Assembly (NCBI GenBank): GCA_003427395.1
Contig: BFEA01000170.1
Location: forward strand, 2,176,936-2,240,935
Reading direction: 5' to 3'
Source of the DNA: Chara braunii
Lineage: Eukaryota; Streptophyta; Charophyceae; Charales; Characeae
Length of the DNA stretch: 64,000 bases
A program made the position numbers and the translations under genes. Under the pieces are notes generated by a model. It did not search any database and was not told the origin of the DNA. It saw only the letters and a program-made list of their open reading frames with translations. Shown here piece by piece: positions 10,826 through 22,277 of this stretch. Position 1 is the stretch's first letter. Each line of letters opens with the position of its first letter.

Positions 10826-11640
10826 GAGATTCAGATATTGATTCGAGAGGGGGGGGCCACAGCTGGGTGCCTGCGCTAATTCTTTGCACTAATTTTAGCC
10901 ACTCCGAACGGTGCTGGTACTGGTCGACGTCTTTAGTCGGTCCCATACCCTGCTTTGCCGCCAACCTCGCCATCGCTGACGGGGCACGAAGGAGCCACCA
11001 TGTCCACGCGTCGTGGATAATGACCATGGTAGGAAGGTCTCCTTTCAAGGTAGCCTGATTTAGATTAGTTGGATCTCATATGTTTAAAAGCTGGTCGGAG
11101 CGGATTCCATCTCATCATTCGATTCCCCCTGTTAGGTCAGTGGATCGGCCTTGGAGTTGTCGATACCAATTCCGTCGTTTCAACAGCTCTCTTCAACGAA
11201 GTTTTCGGTCTATTGCTCACGTCATCATCCTCTACAAGGTACGTATGACCAAGGAATGAGCCTAGGGTCTTGAAGCAGTGAAGAGGCAGTCGGTCAACCA
11301 CTTGCAAGGCTCCTAGGAGATCAGTTAAACTACTATCACGTTGAAGGCCCAGGGCCAAAGGAGAGGTTGCGACAGTGTCCAGGGGAAAGGAATGGATGAA
11401 TGGCCACAAATTCCCCCACCTGGGCTGGAATTAAGTGGTGGTTGAAGGAGTAGGAAGAAGAGTAAAGCATTAGTAGTGAAAAAATCAGTTGATCGAGAGC
11501 GTATATCTCCGGGCGGAGTAGGTGGCTAGGGCAAAAAGTCTTCCTCTTCCCTATATCGTAAGTTGGGAGAAGGGGGACTTTGGAAGCGGACAAAGTTTAT
11601 TCATAGGAGAGGCCAAGGAGTCAGGAAGCTGCCATAGCAG
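10826..11640 (+). other. LINE 2 5' UTR
   Basis: Non-coding leader. The segment about 10,961-11,040 aligns loosely with the copy 1 leader. No ORF or promoter element is supported. Confidence 0.5.
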
Positions 11641-14053
11641 CATGGAAGTGGATGGGATGAATGGCAGTAGAGAGGATAGGAGATCCCNNNNNNNNNNNNN
11701 NNNNNNNNNNNNNNNNNNNNNNNNNNNNNNNNNNNNNNNNNNNNNNNNNNNNNNNNNNNNNNNNNNNNNNNNNNNNNNNNNNCCCCCCCCCCCCCCCCCG
11801 GCATCCCCAACAAATTTATGGGCGATAGAGGATAGGGCTCGCCATTCAATGGGTCAGTACTATGATGAGGGAGTTATGCAACTAGCGGCCAACTTAGGGG
11901 AAGTTGTAATTGATGAGCGAGGGAAGAGATTAAGAGTAAACAAATCTTTCAACGTCATTAAGGAAAGATGGCTAAAAGAACGTACGGTCATCTTTATTTT
12001 TCAGAACGAAGCCCGGGACTTGGGGAGGAGTGTCAAGGAGGACTTGGTAAGACCGTATGAGGATGGTTGGATGTCAAGGAGGTTGTTCAGCCTGGAGATC
12101 CACAGAGGGGGAATAAAATTTGAAAGCCTTAATGTTATATCTTGCGTGGCCAAAGCAGTGGAAGTGGCGACGTGGCTGGTTCAAAGACAGTCGTTAAAGC
12201 TCAATCTCAGGGGGATTGAATATGCAATGATGGTCAAACACCTTGGATGACCAAGGAAGAGCTGAAGGAGCTGAAGATGCAGGAGGTAGAGACTAATTTT
12301 TGGATCGTAACGTTGAGGGTCCCGCTAGACGCGATGTGCTACCTGCCATCTGCTGCAGAAGGGTTGATTGGGGGAGTGAAGGTCATGCACCCTCCGGAAG
12401 CAGACCGCTCTAAGCCAAAGTTAATGAACATCAAGCTGGATATGGACCCCAAGGCCCGTTTCCGAGTGGAGGATACTCTGGCCATAGAGTCCCCGAAAGG
12501 GAAGATCTGGACGGTCGAAATCGCCACTCCATACTCTGATTGGTGTCGAAAGTGTTGGTGGTACTTCCACACGGAGGAGAACTGCCCTAGGCAGGATAGT
12601 GCTGGTCAAAGGAGGGCATGGACAAATTCTAGACTGCCTCGACAACAACCTCAAGGCAGACAACAAGGGCAGCGTGGAAAGCCTCAACGAGCATCTCGAT
12701 CGCCGTTTGTTGAGCCTGTTGAGCCGGTTCAACAGACTTCTCAACCCCCTCATCTCCTACAGAACATACAGGGGTCCTCAGGCCGCCTAGTACCAGGTCC
12801 GGTACCCAGTCAACCTCAAGGTCCACATGTCCCATTTAGGGCGGGCCCTTATTGTAGGGAACCTCACTGCCAGGTGTGCCTACAAGGGGCTGGCCAGGTA
12901 GACGGGCAAGGCTACCATGGGCAGGGATATGGTGGCTCAGACTCCGGGTTGGCAAATCTTCCGCAAAGTCACCGCCCCTCAGTGTAACCCCCCCCGCCAG
13001 GCAGTTCGCTGATGGCACCGTGGTCCCATTCGTCTACGTGGGCCGGTCGCAGTAGCAGGCCTTGTTCATGAGTATCACGTACCCCCCACCTCCCTCCCCT
13101 CGCAGGGTGACCATGTTGCACAACTCTACCCCCTAGTACCCCCCCACCCGGTGGTCCGCTCCGTCCCAATCAGAGCCCGAAGTGCATTTGTTAACAGTTG
13201 GGGACAGGAGAGAAACGTGGCGCTAATCTAGCACAGGAGACGCCCAGTTGAGAGAAATAGTTCCTCTCATGACCAGGGTAGGGGTAGTGAGTGATTTGCC
13301 AGTATACAGAACCACCAATATGGCGGCCGAAGCCGATTGCTTCGAGAGCCGGAGGGAGGCGCAGTGGGTGGATTGGATACGAAATCAGTTACCCCCTCAT
13401 CTTCGTCTCAATCAAGAGTCGTGATGGGGAGTGATCTGATAGGAGATGAATCAGCTTTGTGGGGTTCTGGTTTCCTGCGAGCGGAGAGGTCGCAGTCTTC
13501 TACGAGTAGTTCAGGAGGCTCTCAAAAAGCTTAAAGGAGGGGAGCTGAGTCTGATACATCGAGCAAAAAAGATTATAGACTGAGGGTCCATGAAAAACTT
13601 CCAATTGAGAGTAGGCTAGTACCGCTGGTGTGTACGATGGCCAAGAATATGGCATACTTCCTAGGAATGGTACAGGCAGACGGCAGGCCGTACCTCCCCT
13701 CAGTCAGCACAGACAAAACTCCGCTGCCTGGAGAAATAATAACGCGGATCAAATGCCTGTTTGGGGATGCCTTCCCAATCATGATAATTCCTAGATAAGT
13801 GATGACCAACTGCAGTGTCCCGTTGGAATCGAAGCTGGTGAAGTTCAATTTTCCTTTGATCAAAGTTTTTACTCAGGCTGGAGTCAACTGGTTTAACTTG
13901 GAGGCTATGAGGGACGTAAACAACCATGAGCTGGAAGCCATTGCCCTTTCGCACGAAGTATCGACGCTGGTGCTACTCAAGCTGAAGGAGAAGTTCCCGG
14001 AGGCAGGGAACCTGCACTCCTGTTTCATTATCGAAGCTTTGAAGGAAGAATGA
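11641..14053 (+). pseudogene. LINE 2 ORF1 (RNA-binding, CCHC), frameshifted
   Basis: Homologous along its length to LINE 1 ORF1: ERTVIFIFQNEARDLG, then after a one-base frameshift near 12,240 the WIVTLRVPLD and MHPPEADRSKPKLM blocks, and an intact CX2CX4HX4C knuckle (CRKCWWYFHTEENC, about 12,544-12,585). A Gln/Pro-rich linker ends at the stop 12,985. The conserved C-terminal block resumes in another frame (about 13,580-14,053: LVPLVCTMAKNMAYFLGM through the stop at 14,051), with one stop at 13,796. The start is uncertain: ATG 11,641 is followed within 50 bp by the assembly gap at 11,688. Copy 2 lets the stops in copy 1 be identified as late mutations. Confidence 0.8.
11688..11782. other. Assembly gap (95 N)
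   Basis: Run of N followed by 17 C residues (11,783-11,799), suggesting the gap was caused by a homopolymer. The proline run encoded after the gap is therefore not trustworthy. Confidence 0.99.
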
Positions 14054-14186
14054 CGCTCCTTACAGCCTGCCAGATCGAGGGAGAGCCCACAACCTAGCCT
14101 GATGCAACGCTTCCCGACACAGGCGGAAATCAGATGGCGAGATGAATCTACAGAGGCTTGCATCCAAGAACAGGCGGAGGAATATA

Positions 14187-14920
14187 ATGCAGATGGTTAG
14201 GTTAAAGTTGGCCACTTGGGACGTGAGAGGGTTGGGTGACACCTTAGGTAGAGAGAAGAAAAGGAGACTAAAGTCCTGACTTTTTATTCAAAAGATAGAC
14301 GGTATCTGTTTGCAAGAGACCAAATTGGGGAAGGAAAAGTTGAACTTGCTGGGAAACTGGTAGGATGACCTACAATTTTGGTCGCCAGCACAAGGCACGA
14401 GAGGGGGAGTGGCGATCTTACTGCACCGGAACCTACAAGCGGATGTAGTGGATGTGGAAACGAATCTGTGGGGCCACTGGGCCTGGGTGAAGCTGCATTC
14501 TGGGAGTCCAGAGTGGGTTACTTTGTATGTCCTGGTTCTATCATTCCCCCCACTGACAACCTAGTAATCCTGAGATTCGAACTTGCCCCTTGATGAGGCT
14601 CTCAGGGGGGACTCTCGGTCGGCAGGTAGGAGGGATGCAATTGCCTTGCTGGAGTTAATGCACAAACGAGAGTTGTTTGACCCCTCCGCTTTCTCGACCC
14701 TGATGACCCAGGACTTCCATGGTTTTCTAATTGCAGGAAGGAAAGGGCAAAGGTTATAAGGAGGCGACTCAATTACTGTTTAGTGGGAAAGGACTTGCAA
14801 CAAGCCATCACACAGGTGAGACAGATCTCTCACCCGCTGTCCGACTACAAACGAGTGGTGGTGGATTCTCTGTTAAGTCAGGTGGAAGGTAGAGAAAGGA
14901 ACTATTTTAAATTAAGTGCT
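14187..14920 (+). pseudogene. LINE 2 ORF2, APE-type endonuclease
   Basis: ATG at 14,187 begins a frame with WDVRGLG and QETKL, interrupted by TGA (about 14,277) and TAG (about 14,361), both at positions that are Trp in copy 1. GTRGGVAILLHR follows. A frameshift before 14,565 leads to a GDSN-like block and then to the frame at 14,783, whose HPLSDYK has Tyr (TAC, 14,846) where copy 1 has the catalytic His of SDH. The Asn-to-Asp change in the first motif is shared with copy 1. The nuclease is inactive in this copy. Confidence 0.85.
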
Positions 14921-16501
14921 CAGAATCTGGCGGACGAGGGATTGAGAGAATGGGTTCGAGACTACATGGAAGCCTTGCAGACTGCAAAACCTCATTTTGC
15001 CGTGATAACGGATTGGTTAGACGGAGGCCTGCTGACCATTTCTGGAATCATGAATGTTAACTCCCGTATCCTGGCTAGGGAGAGAAACCGAGAGGAAAAA
15101 AAATGTCGAAAGTGGGTAGAAGAAACAAAGAGGAGAATGAAGTTACATCCGATATCTGAGATGGTGTGGGCAACTGAGAGGGAGGAAGGGCTTGCAGAAT
15201 GAGAGAAGTTGCAAATGGAGAAGCGTCTAAGGTGGGAGGAGACACCAAAGGTTAAAGGGATAATTGTTCATGATCGGATGACCCGATAAACCTTCCGTAA
15301 ACTGCTACCGAGTTACTCCTTCCACCAGGTAGTCCAGCTAGACCACCCCTTCGATTAGACGGCTCCTCATGCGACTGTACAGAAAGAACTGTTGAAGTAT
15401 GCCAAACTGTACTACTATGATATTTTGACTTCCAGGCGAATACAAGATACCACGTCCAGAGACCTGTTACAAGAGTTTGACATGTGGAAAGATATCGTGG
15501 TGAAACTCTCGATAGTTGACCATCTATCACTAGACCGTCCAATCACATAAGAAGAACTGGGACAAACGCTAAAAGTGATGGCGCTAGGCAAATGTCCAGG
15601 AAGGGACGGATTGACAGTAAAGTTTTTTAGAGCATGCCGGGAGACCCTGAGACCATTGATAGAGGTGTATAATGAGGTTCTGTTGGAGGTCAAGCTGAGA
15701 GACTTGATGACCCATGGAGTAATCTCAGTCATGTTTAAGAAGGGGAACAAGGTGAATATCAGGAACTATGGCCCTATCTCGGTACTGAATGCAAGCTACA
15801 AATTGTTGGTGAAGACCTTAGCGATCAGGTTGGGTAAGATTCCCCCAAAGCTAGTTGAAAAGGATCAAGGGGCCTTTGTACAGAGGCGGTCAATCTTCAT
15901 CAACATTCTTACTGCAATCGAGAACATGATTGAAGTGATTCAGACATAAAATTTAGATATGGCGGGTTTTTTATTGGACATGGAAAAAGCCTACGATAGA
16001 GTAGGCTGGTCATTTGTGCTCACCACATTAAGAAACATGGGGTTTGGATCTGGCTTCTGCAAATGGGTAGTAGCAATGTTCAGATTGGCGACATCTGCTG
16101 TTAAGGTGCATGGTCACTTATCAAGTCCATTCCAGTTGTCGAGGTCGCTGCGCCAGGGCTGCCCCCTGGCCCCTCTGTTCTTCGTGCTCCAGCTGGAGGT
16201 TTCCCTCAACAGGATTCCTAAACACCCCCTGGTAAGAGGTCTCCCTGTTTCCTATGACCGTGAATATAGAGCTAAAGCCCTCGCAAATGACTTATTTTTA
16301 ATTTCAGCCAATAAGACAGAATCGTTGGGGGCCTTGAAATCAGTCTTATCAGAGTATTCATTATTGTCGGATGCCCAGGTTAATTGGGTTAAGTCCGCAT
16401 ACCTTCTGCCCGAGGACCTGGATCTGCAAGTGGAATGGGAAATGCTGAGGGTAGATCTGGAGGGGGGGGGGGCGCTTCCTGGGGGTGATGGTGAGTACTA
16501 A
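14921..16501 (+). pseudogene. LINE 2 ORF2, reverse transcriptase
   Basis: One frame (same as 14,783) from the endonuclease end through the RT. Landmarks are MTHGVISVMFKKGNKVNIRN, DQGAFVQRRSI, LLDMEKAYDRVGW (first catalytic Asp present) and SLRQGCPLAPLFF. The catalytic box is ALANDLF: the first Asp of ADD is Asn (AAT at 16,286). In-frame stops occur at about 15,200, 15,287, 15,356, 15,548 and 15,947. A run of nine G near 16,461 probably causes the next frameshift, closing this frame at 16,499. Confidence 0.88.
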
Positions 16502-18250
16502 GCTGATGGGGATGGCCGAAGGGCACATTTTGCAGCAGAAGGTCGCATCGAGGCTAAAGGTGTGGGGGTCGGCGTGACACCTATCATTGTATGAGGGGGC
16601 CCTGGTCATTAATGTTGCCTTGTTCTCTTTGTTGTGGTTTGTGGGTACGGTGAGAGAGATGGCAACAACAACGATATTGGAAATAAAAAGGCTGGCCGTG
16701 CGCTTTCTGTGGAAACCAAGGGCGTTGACAGAGGAAGGCTTTATAGTTAAAGTGTCTTGGGAGCTGGTGTGCTTTCCAAAGGACCAAGGGGGCCTAGGTT
16801 TGATTGACCCATTGCAGAAGAACTAGGCACAACTGAGACAATGGATATCGAAGGTTGCCATGGCCGAGTCAAAAGAGGACTGGATCCTCCTTGCTGAGAA
16901 ACTCTTGATGAGGGATTGGCAGCTTAGCAGACCGGAGGACGTCTGGCTGTGTTTTTTTGTGGGCTCCTATCTACGAAAGGAACTGTCTTCATAGTTGTGG
17001 GAAGCAGTGAGGAGGACGTGGCTCAAGCAACCGCCAGAAGTACGGATTTCACCTACCACAGAGGATGAGGTATTGCAACAATGCCTATTTGAAAACCCGT
17101 TCATAGTGAATGAGGAAGGGCTACCCTTTGCAGGAGGGGTCGAAGCAACCTCCTTTGGAAGGGCTTGGATAAGGAGGGGTGTTGCAAGAATCGCAGATCT
17201 ATGGTCTACCTTATTGGGGATCTGGAAGCCTCTCAACGAACTTTACCCAAGACTTCAAGGTCTCCGACGAGTTAAGGAACACTGGAATGCTCTCATGAGT
17301 AGCATAATCGACGAATGAGGAGCTATATTGGGTCCAGAAGGTATAGACCCAGTCGAAAGATGGTATGTTCCACGACCAGAAGAGGGGGAGGGGGTGATTT
17401 GGAGGGTACAAAACATTACCTAGAGTGGGTTCAGGGAGGTGTAGCGTTGGGGTGCTATAGAACACTCAATTGAGATGACTCTGTTGGGAGAGGAGGTGGT
17501 CAGGCAGTGGTCAAACCCACCCCAAGCTCGGGTTATCCAATCCTTCGATAAAAGAGGAAGTCTACCACCTGGGTAGGCAAGCCCGTGTGCCTGACAATCG
17601 AAGTGTGGAAGAGTGCCAAGGTCCAACCCACAGGGTCTTGACCTGTCGAACTTCTCTGTTAAGGAATCCTATAGACTGGCGGGAAAGGGGCACATGAATC
17701 CAGCAGGAATAATTGTCTCCAGGTGGAGTGCAATACTGATGGATGACATACAAGGCAGGGAATGAGAATTCTTGAAGCTTTGAAATATCCTCCTCTCCAT
17801 TTCGGATCTGAAACAAGCAACCCTACTGTGGATGTTATCACTCTTAGTCACCCCCTTGGTTGTGTGGCTCTGCAGCAGGGGCATGGACATAGCTTTGAGA
17901 TATTCCCGCTGTACCTGGCCATTCGAATCCACCAAACACTTTCGGTGGGACTGTCCAGCGTCGAAGAGAATTTGGAAGTGTAGGAGGATCATTGGACTCG
18001 GATGGGAGGGAGTGACATAGATTGGAATGAGAGATGGGTATTGCTGGGTTTTGTGGGGGAAGATCAAACAGGGAAGAAAGGTTGGGCTTATGTGGCACAA
18101 GTGGCAAGAGTGGTTATTTGTACGGTCATATGGTCTGACCGTAACCGTTCCAGGTTTGAAGCCTGACCCTTCTTTGATTCGGAGATCAAAACAGCGGTAC
18201 AAAGAGGATTGAGAAGAGCTATCTGGGCAGATGGAAGAAGAAAGGCCAAC
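16502..18250 (+). pseudogene. LINE 2 ORF2, C-terminal region with degraded zf-RVT
   Basis: Frames 16,587-16,826 and 16,995-17,318 match copy 1 (FLWKPRA, RPEDVWLCFFVGSY, FGRAWIRRG). The zinc motif near 17,880-17,990 reads YSRCTWPFESTKHFRWDC, so the first Cys of the CX2C pair is Tyr. PASKRIWK follows. Frames break repeatedly after 17,318. Confidence 0.78.
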
Positions 18251-18834
18251 TGTGGAAAAGGCCCGAGAAGACAATTGTGGTGGTTCTTGAGAACCTGGGG
18301 GAGGGGCAATCAGTTGGCAAGGGTTCACTCCAAGAGAGGTCTGATTATATTTAGGTGGTTGAGTAACTAGATCGGTCTAGAGGTAGGAGGAGAAGTAGGT
18401 TAGGAGGGTACTAAGGTTTAGGAGGGACCAGGGCATCTCGGTCACTAGGGAGGAGGATAGAGAGTGCCATAGGAAAAAACAGGGAACGCAACTAGTAGAG
18501 ACACATTTGTCTTGTAGGAGAGTGAACCAAGGTTCCACTGGGTCGTATAGGCCCGGTCGCCAGGATAGGCGAGGTAGGAGTGATTTGCAAGAAGAGTAGT
18601 AGTGAAAACAGATATGCTTCGGGTAGGTTGTAATGTCTCGAGTGGACTGTGTGTTTTGATAGATAACGGCTTCGTTGAGAATGGTGATCAGTAGAATGGT
18701 CCTCCATTTGGCTAGGGCCGTGAGCTAAGCGGGCTGATAATGTTAGATAATTTCGGGTTGAGTTGTGAGGTCCTTGTCCTTGATTGATGGTTTACTTGGT
18801 AATGAATGTGGTTGTTTTGAAAAAAAAATAAATT
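18251..18834 (+). other. LINE 2 3' UTR and poly(A)
   Basis: Non-coding tail ending in an A-rich run (18,820-18,832). The final ~120 bp align with the end of LINE 1. It is followed at 18,835 by CAATCTAACAG. Confidence 0.75.
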
Positions 18835-18845
18835 CAATCTAACAG

Positions 18846-21042
18846 CGCCGTTTTCAAGGGAATTCGGGGAATTCAAAATCATCATTGGGAGGTGACTCAA
18901 AAATTGGGCCCGTTTGCCTGGGCACGCTACAACCGCCCTAGAGTTTCATAACGAGAATTTATTGTGGCGGGAACCGTTAATCACTTTTAATGGTGATTAG
19001 CAAATCCCAAGGGCATAATGGAACGGTGTCACCCTTGAGATTTTTTCAAGTCAAGGGTAGTGGAATGAGGCCCGAAGACATAAACTGTGCCGACTGTATC
19101 TTTCCTGTGTTCTACAGGAAGATGCATCACCATTTGACACATTTGGTACCTCCTATGGTAGTGCGGCGCTGCCCCAAGACTTGACAGAAAAAGAAAAAAG
19201 AAAAAAAAACTCAAACACAAAGGTTACCACCGTTGTCGTGCCTCCGTCCTAGGGGAAAAGCATGAAGAGAGTACCCTATGAAGAGGCATTGTGTGACCGA
19301 CGTAGAGAGACATGTCAAGATTTCGAGGACAACAGTTAAATAGATGCAGGTTTTCTTTCCTGTTTTTATTTTGAGACTTACAATACTGCACAACATCAAT
19401 CCATAAAATTGTAAAATGAACAGGCCGCAGGTGTTGCCAACTTGCATAGAAGCGAGTCTGAAAGGTGGGCCGCAGGCCCGCACACCACGGGAAAATCGAG
19501 GGTGGGCGGACACTTCGCCAATAACAGGCGTGGATAATGACCCCGCCTCAAAACGACTTGACGGGCTGTGTGTGCGCATGTTCACATGTGCGATGAGCGC
19601 AGCGAGTGGACGGCCGCAGGAAAGCTCAACACGAGAGGTTGGGCAAGCTGTTGTGGCAGGGCAAGCCCCCATGACTTATACAGTGGCACGACAGAGCAGT
19701 GGAACTGGAAGGAGCGGCGAGGCGGTCCTCCAGCCTGGGTAGGTGTCAAATCACTGTGTACTCGATGTCGTAGATGCTGAAAGGATGCTTGAGAGCCATA
19801 GATAAAGATTAGCCTACTGGCTTAATAAGGAAAAAACTGATCACCATAGATAATCATGTTAAAGGTCTCTGATAAAAATAGAGAATCTGTTCCAATGAGA
19901 CCTATCTGAGGTCCCAGTAGTTATGAAGGGCTAACCACTGATGGATCGTTGAAATAACCACTGTCGTTCGGGTAGGCACCAACTGAAATGGTTGAAACAG
20001 TCAAGTTGATGCATGGTAGCAATCCATAAAAATTGTGAAATGAACAGTCCGTCGATGTTGCCAAATCGCATAGAAGCGAGTATGAAAGGTAAATCGCAGG
20101 CCCGCATACCTCCTAAACCGCCCATCTCCCTCCATCGTCCCACAAGTGACTTTGTCGTCGTGCAGGAAATGGTGGAACGAGCGCATGAGTGATGGCCGCT
20201 GGCGACAAAAGCCAACGACACCAGAGTTTGAAGAAAGTTATGAAGCTGGCCTTGAATGGAGTAGCGTATTTATCGGAGAGCTTGGATGTGGGCAGCGATA
20301 GAAAAATGGAATGAAGAAGATATTGCTTGCCTAGAATGAGTGGCTCGAGTGAAATAATGTTGATCGAAGCTGCATGACTTGCACAAATATGGATGTTATG
20401 TCCTTCTTGAGTGGTCAATGGTTTGTCGAGGTGGAAGGACGCTGCTGCTCTTAAGACTCCGAAGGCAATGCAATGGTGTTTTTTTCTCCACTGTTGATGT
20501 CGTTGTGAATTGTTTCAGCGGATGTTTTCGCTGGCTGTGGACAGAGAGTATGGATGATCTTTGTGAGAGTAGTAGGGTTAAGGCTTTCGGAAAAGTGTAT
20601 TGAGAGTCTGCTCTTAAAAGAGGTATGGTGGAGCAATCAGCACAACTATTATGGTGAGAGACGTTAAAAATGGTTATAGAGTATCCAAAGGGAAACATGA
20701 AAATACTAAAAGGGTATCCAAAAGCACAAGCATATCGAGATGGAGCAGCATCCCTATATCTATGGGAAAGTTGGCAACGATGTGGGGAGAGATTGCGGCT
20801 AGAATATAAAGATATAGATATAGAATGAAAAAACGTTCATCCAGGGCATAGAAAAAATAGATAGATATGGAAGGAGTTTTTTTATAAGATTGAGAGTCGT
20901 CGGAAAAATGAGAGCCGTTCTTGAAATGGATGCCTAGGTTAATTGTGACCTATGAGAGTTTGGGACATGATTTGAAGAGTGAATATTTGTTTCGACCTAT
21001 GCAAGGAAACAGTCTAATGAGTGGTAATGGTTTTATTAAGCG
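18846..21042. repeat. Unassigned DNA with an internal duplicated block
   Basis: No coding signal. A block at about 19,386-19,480 (ATCCATAAAATTGTAAAATG, then a GCATAGAAGCGAGT phrase and GCAGGCCCGCA) recurs in the same orientation at about 20,020-20,110 with substitutions. The GAGCGCA...GAGTG...GGCCGC phrases downstream also recur, so roughly 630 bp may have been duplicated in tandem. AT-rich, GATATAGATATAG-like sequence lies at about 20,810. Confidence 0.5.
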
Positions 21043-22054
21043 GTGTCGGTGCGAATACCTTTACAAGGGTATCCGCCCTGGTTTTTACAAATGATAGAAA
21101 AAAATAATTTTGGTTTAGACTCTGAGTACACCGCGTGAGTCGCGATTGTGTTTGTTGTTTACACTTCCTGGATGGTTGACTAAGAATAGAGAGTGTGTGG
21201 GCACGCAGACTTAAGGCGCGCGTGATACTTTTATTGATGATGGTTGTGGAGCCGATGTGATTGCCAACTAAGTTTTGCTTCTGACTTAAACTAGGGCTAC
21301 CACGGTATGTACAAAAGTGTGGAGGACGACATCAACGGCGACATGGCAACGAGTAATGGTCTGAGTGTGCGAAGGGACAAATGCGGGGTAGGCGCGGGGC
21401 TGGACGGAGGGGGACCAGTTGATAGGCCAAGGTATGACATAGAAACGTTTAATAGATCCGCGCGTCTCGTGATACCCGCTTATACAGGTATCGGCGTGTG
21501 ATAGGCTCAACCTTGGGCCTTACACTATTGGTTATGACATCGAACTTTCATCCGGAGTATTCGGGAATTGAGGTCAGCGGGCAACGGCGTAGGAATATTG
21601 GAGCGGCAAAAGGGAAACCAACGGGTTGAGGGCCTGGCGAGGTTATCCTCGCGGTTTTGCAGTCCACAGGGTTGTGCGGCGTTGCAAAGGCAGGATTTGT
21701 GAACCCCGTTTTTTCCCTTCCTCCCGCCGTGTGGTTTTGCTATTATTTTTTTCTATTTATTATTTTATATTTATTTTTGTTATTATTTATTCTCGTTTTG
21801 TTATTTATCCTTTTTGCCAGGCGTGGCACCGTGTTTTGGGGGTGTACGATCTGATAGTCACACGTCTGTGAAGAGGTTCTAGGTGTAAGTAAGTCCGTTG
21901 GGACATGAAGGACGACCGACTGTAACCAGGTGTGGAGGGGTGAAGGCATTAGGGCAGGGCACAGACTGCAAGGGCGACCCATATAGAGCCCTTCTCCGTG
22001 TCGGCCTTCATAGTCCCCCCCCCTTGAAATATTTGTTCCTACCACCAAGATTTG
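21043..22054 (+). other. LTR-like start, plus orientation; body unassigned
   Basis: The sequence from 21,043 starts TGTCGGTGCGAATACC and continues CTTTACAAGGGTATC. It closely resembles the LTR start of copies A, B and C (for example the minus strand from 26,788: TGTCGGAGCAGAAACCC, then TTACAAGGGTATC). It is thus probably the start of a related LTR on the plus strand. The matching end, PBS or coding region could not be found. Low-complexity ATT-rich sequence lies at 21,740-21,810. Confidence 0.4.
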
Positions 22055-22277
22055 CGCTGGGCTTGTTTCGTTAGGCCCACGCTCGAGGCTTTACCATAGG
22101 ACGTGCCTTCCCGTTGTCATGCACATCGGCTCCCGCGCGAGCAAGGGCCCTCCCGACCATGTCACACAGGAGTTTAAACAAAAACTATAGAGACAACTTG
22201 GGGATGACGCAAAACATTTCGCGAACCGCCGAGACGGTTGCGATGTCTCTTTTGCTGCTCTAACCAGGTGCACCAGT
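22055..22277 (-). mobile_element. Leader remnant of the element belonging to LTR copy A
   Basis: On the minus strand this follows LTR copy A and aligns with the leader of the large gypsy element at about 47,290-47,466 (shared GTCACRCAGGA phrase and the PBS-like site). The coding part of this copy is missing, so only the LTR and the first ~220 bp remain. Confidence 0.6.
22253..22275 (-). promoter_or_regulatory. PBS-like site of copy A
   Basis: The minus strand reads TGGTGCACCTGGTTAGAG two bases after the LTR end ACA. The equivalent site of the large element (47,442-47,464) reads TGGCGCACCCGGCTAAAG with the same two-base spacer. The conserved position argues for a primer-binding site, but I do not recognise the primer tRNA. 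Confidence 0.5.

Larger units (their letters stand above)
10814..18834 (+). mobile_element. L1-type LINE, copy 2, near full length, decayed
   Basis: About 8.0 kb, same orientation and architecture as copy 1 and abutting it: leader (to about 11,640), ORF1 (to 14,053), ORF2 (14,187 to about 18,250), 3' UTR and poly(A) (18,820-18,832). A 95-bp assembly gap followed by 17 C residues lies in ORF1. It differs from copy 1 at many codons, so it is a related but older or distinct subfamily. Multiple stops and frameshifts make it inactive. Confidence 0.88.

Noticed and set aside
16461-16470. Programmed frameshift site in LINE 2 RT (G run)
   Set aside because: Copy 1 has no equivalent homopolymer and the region is full of random lesions; a polymerase slippage or assembly error is more likely.
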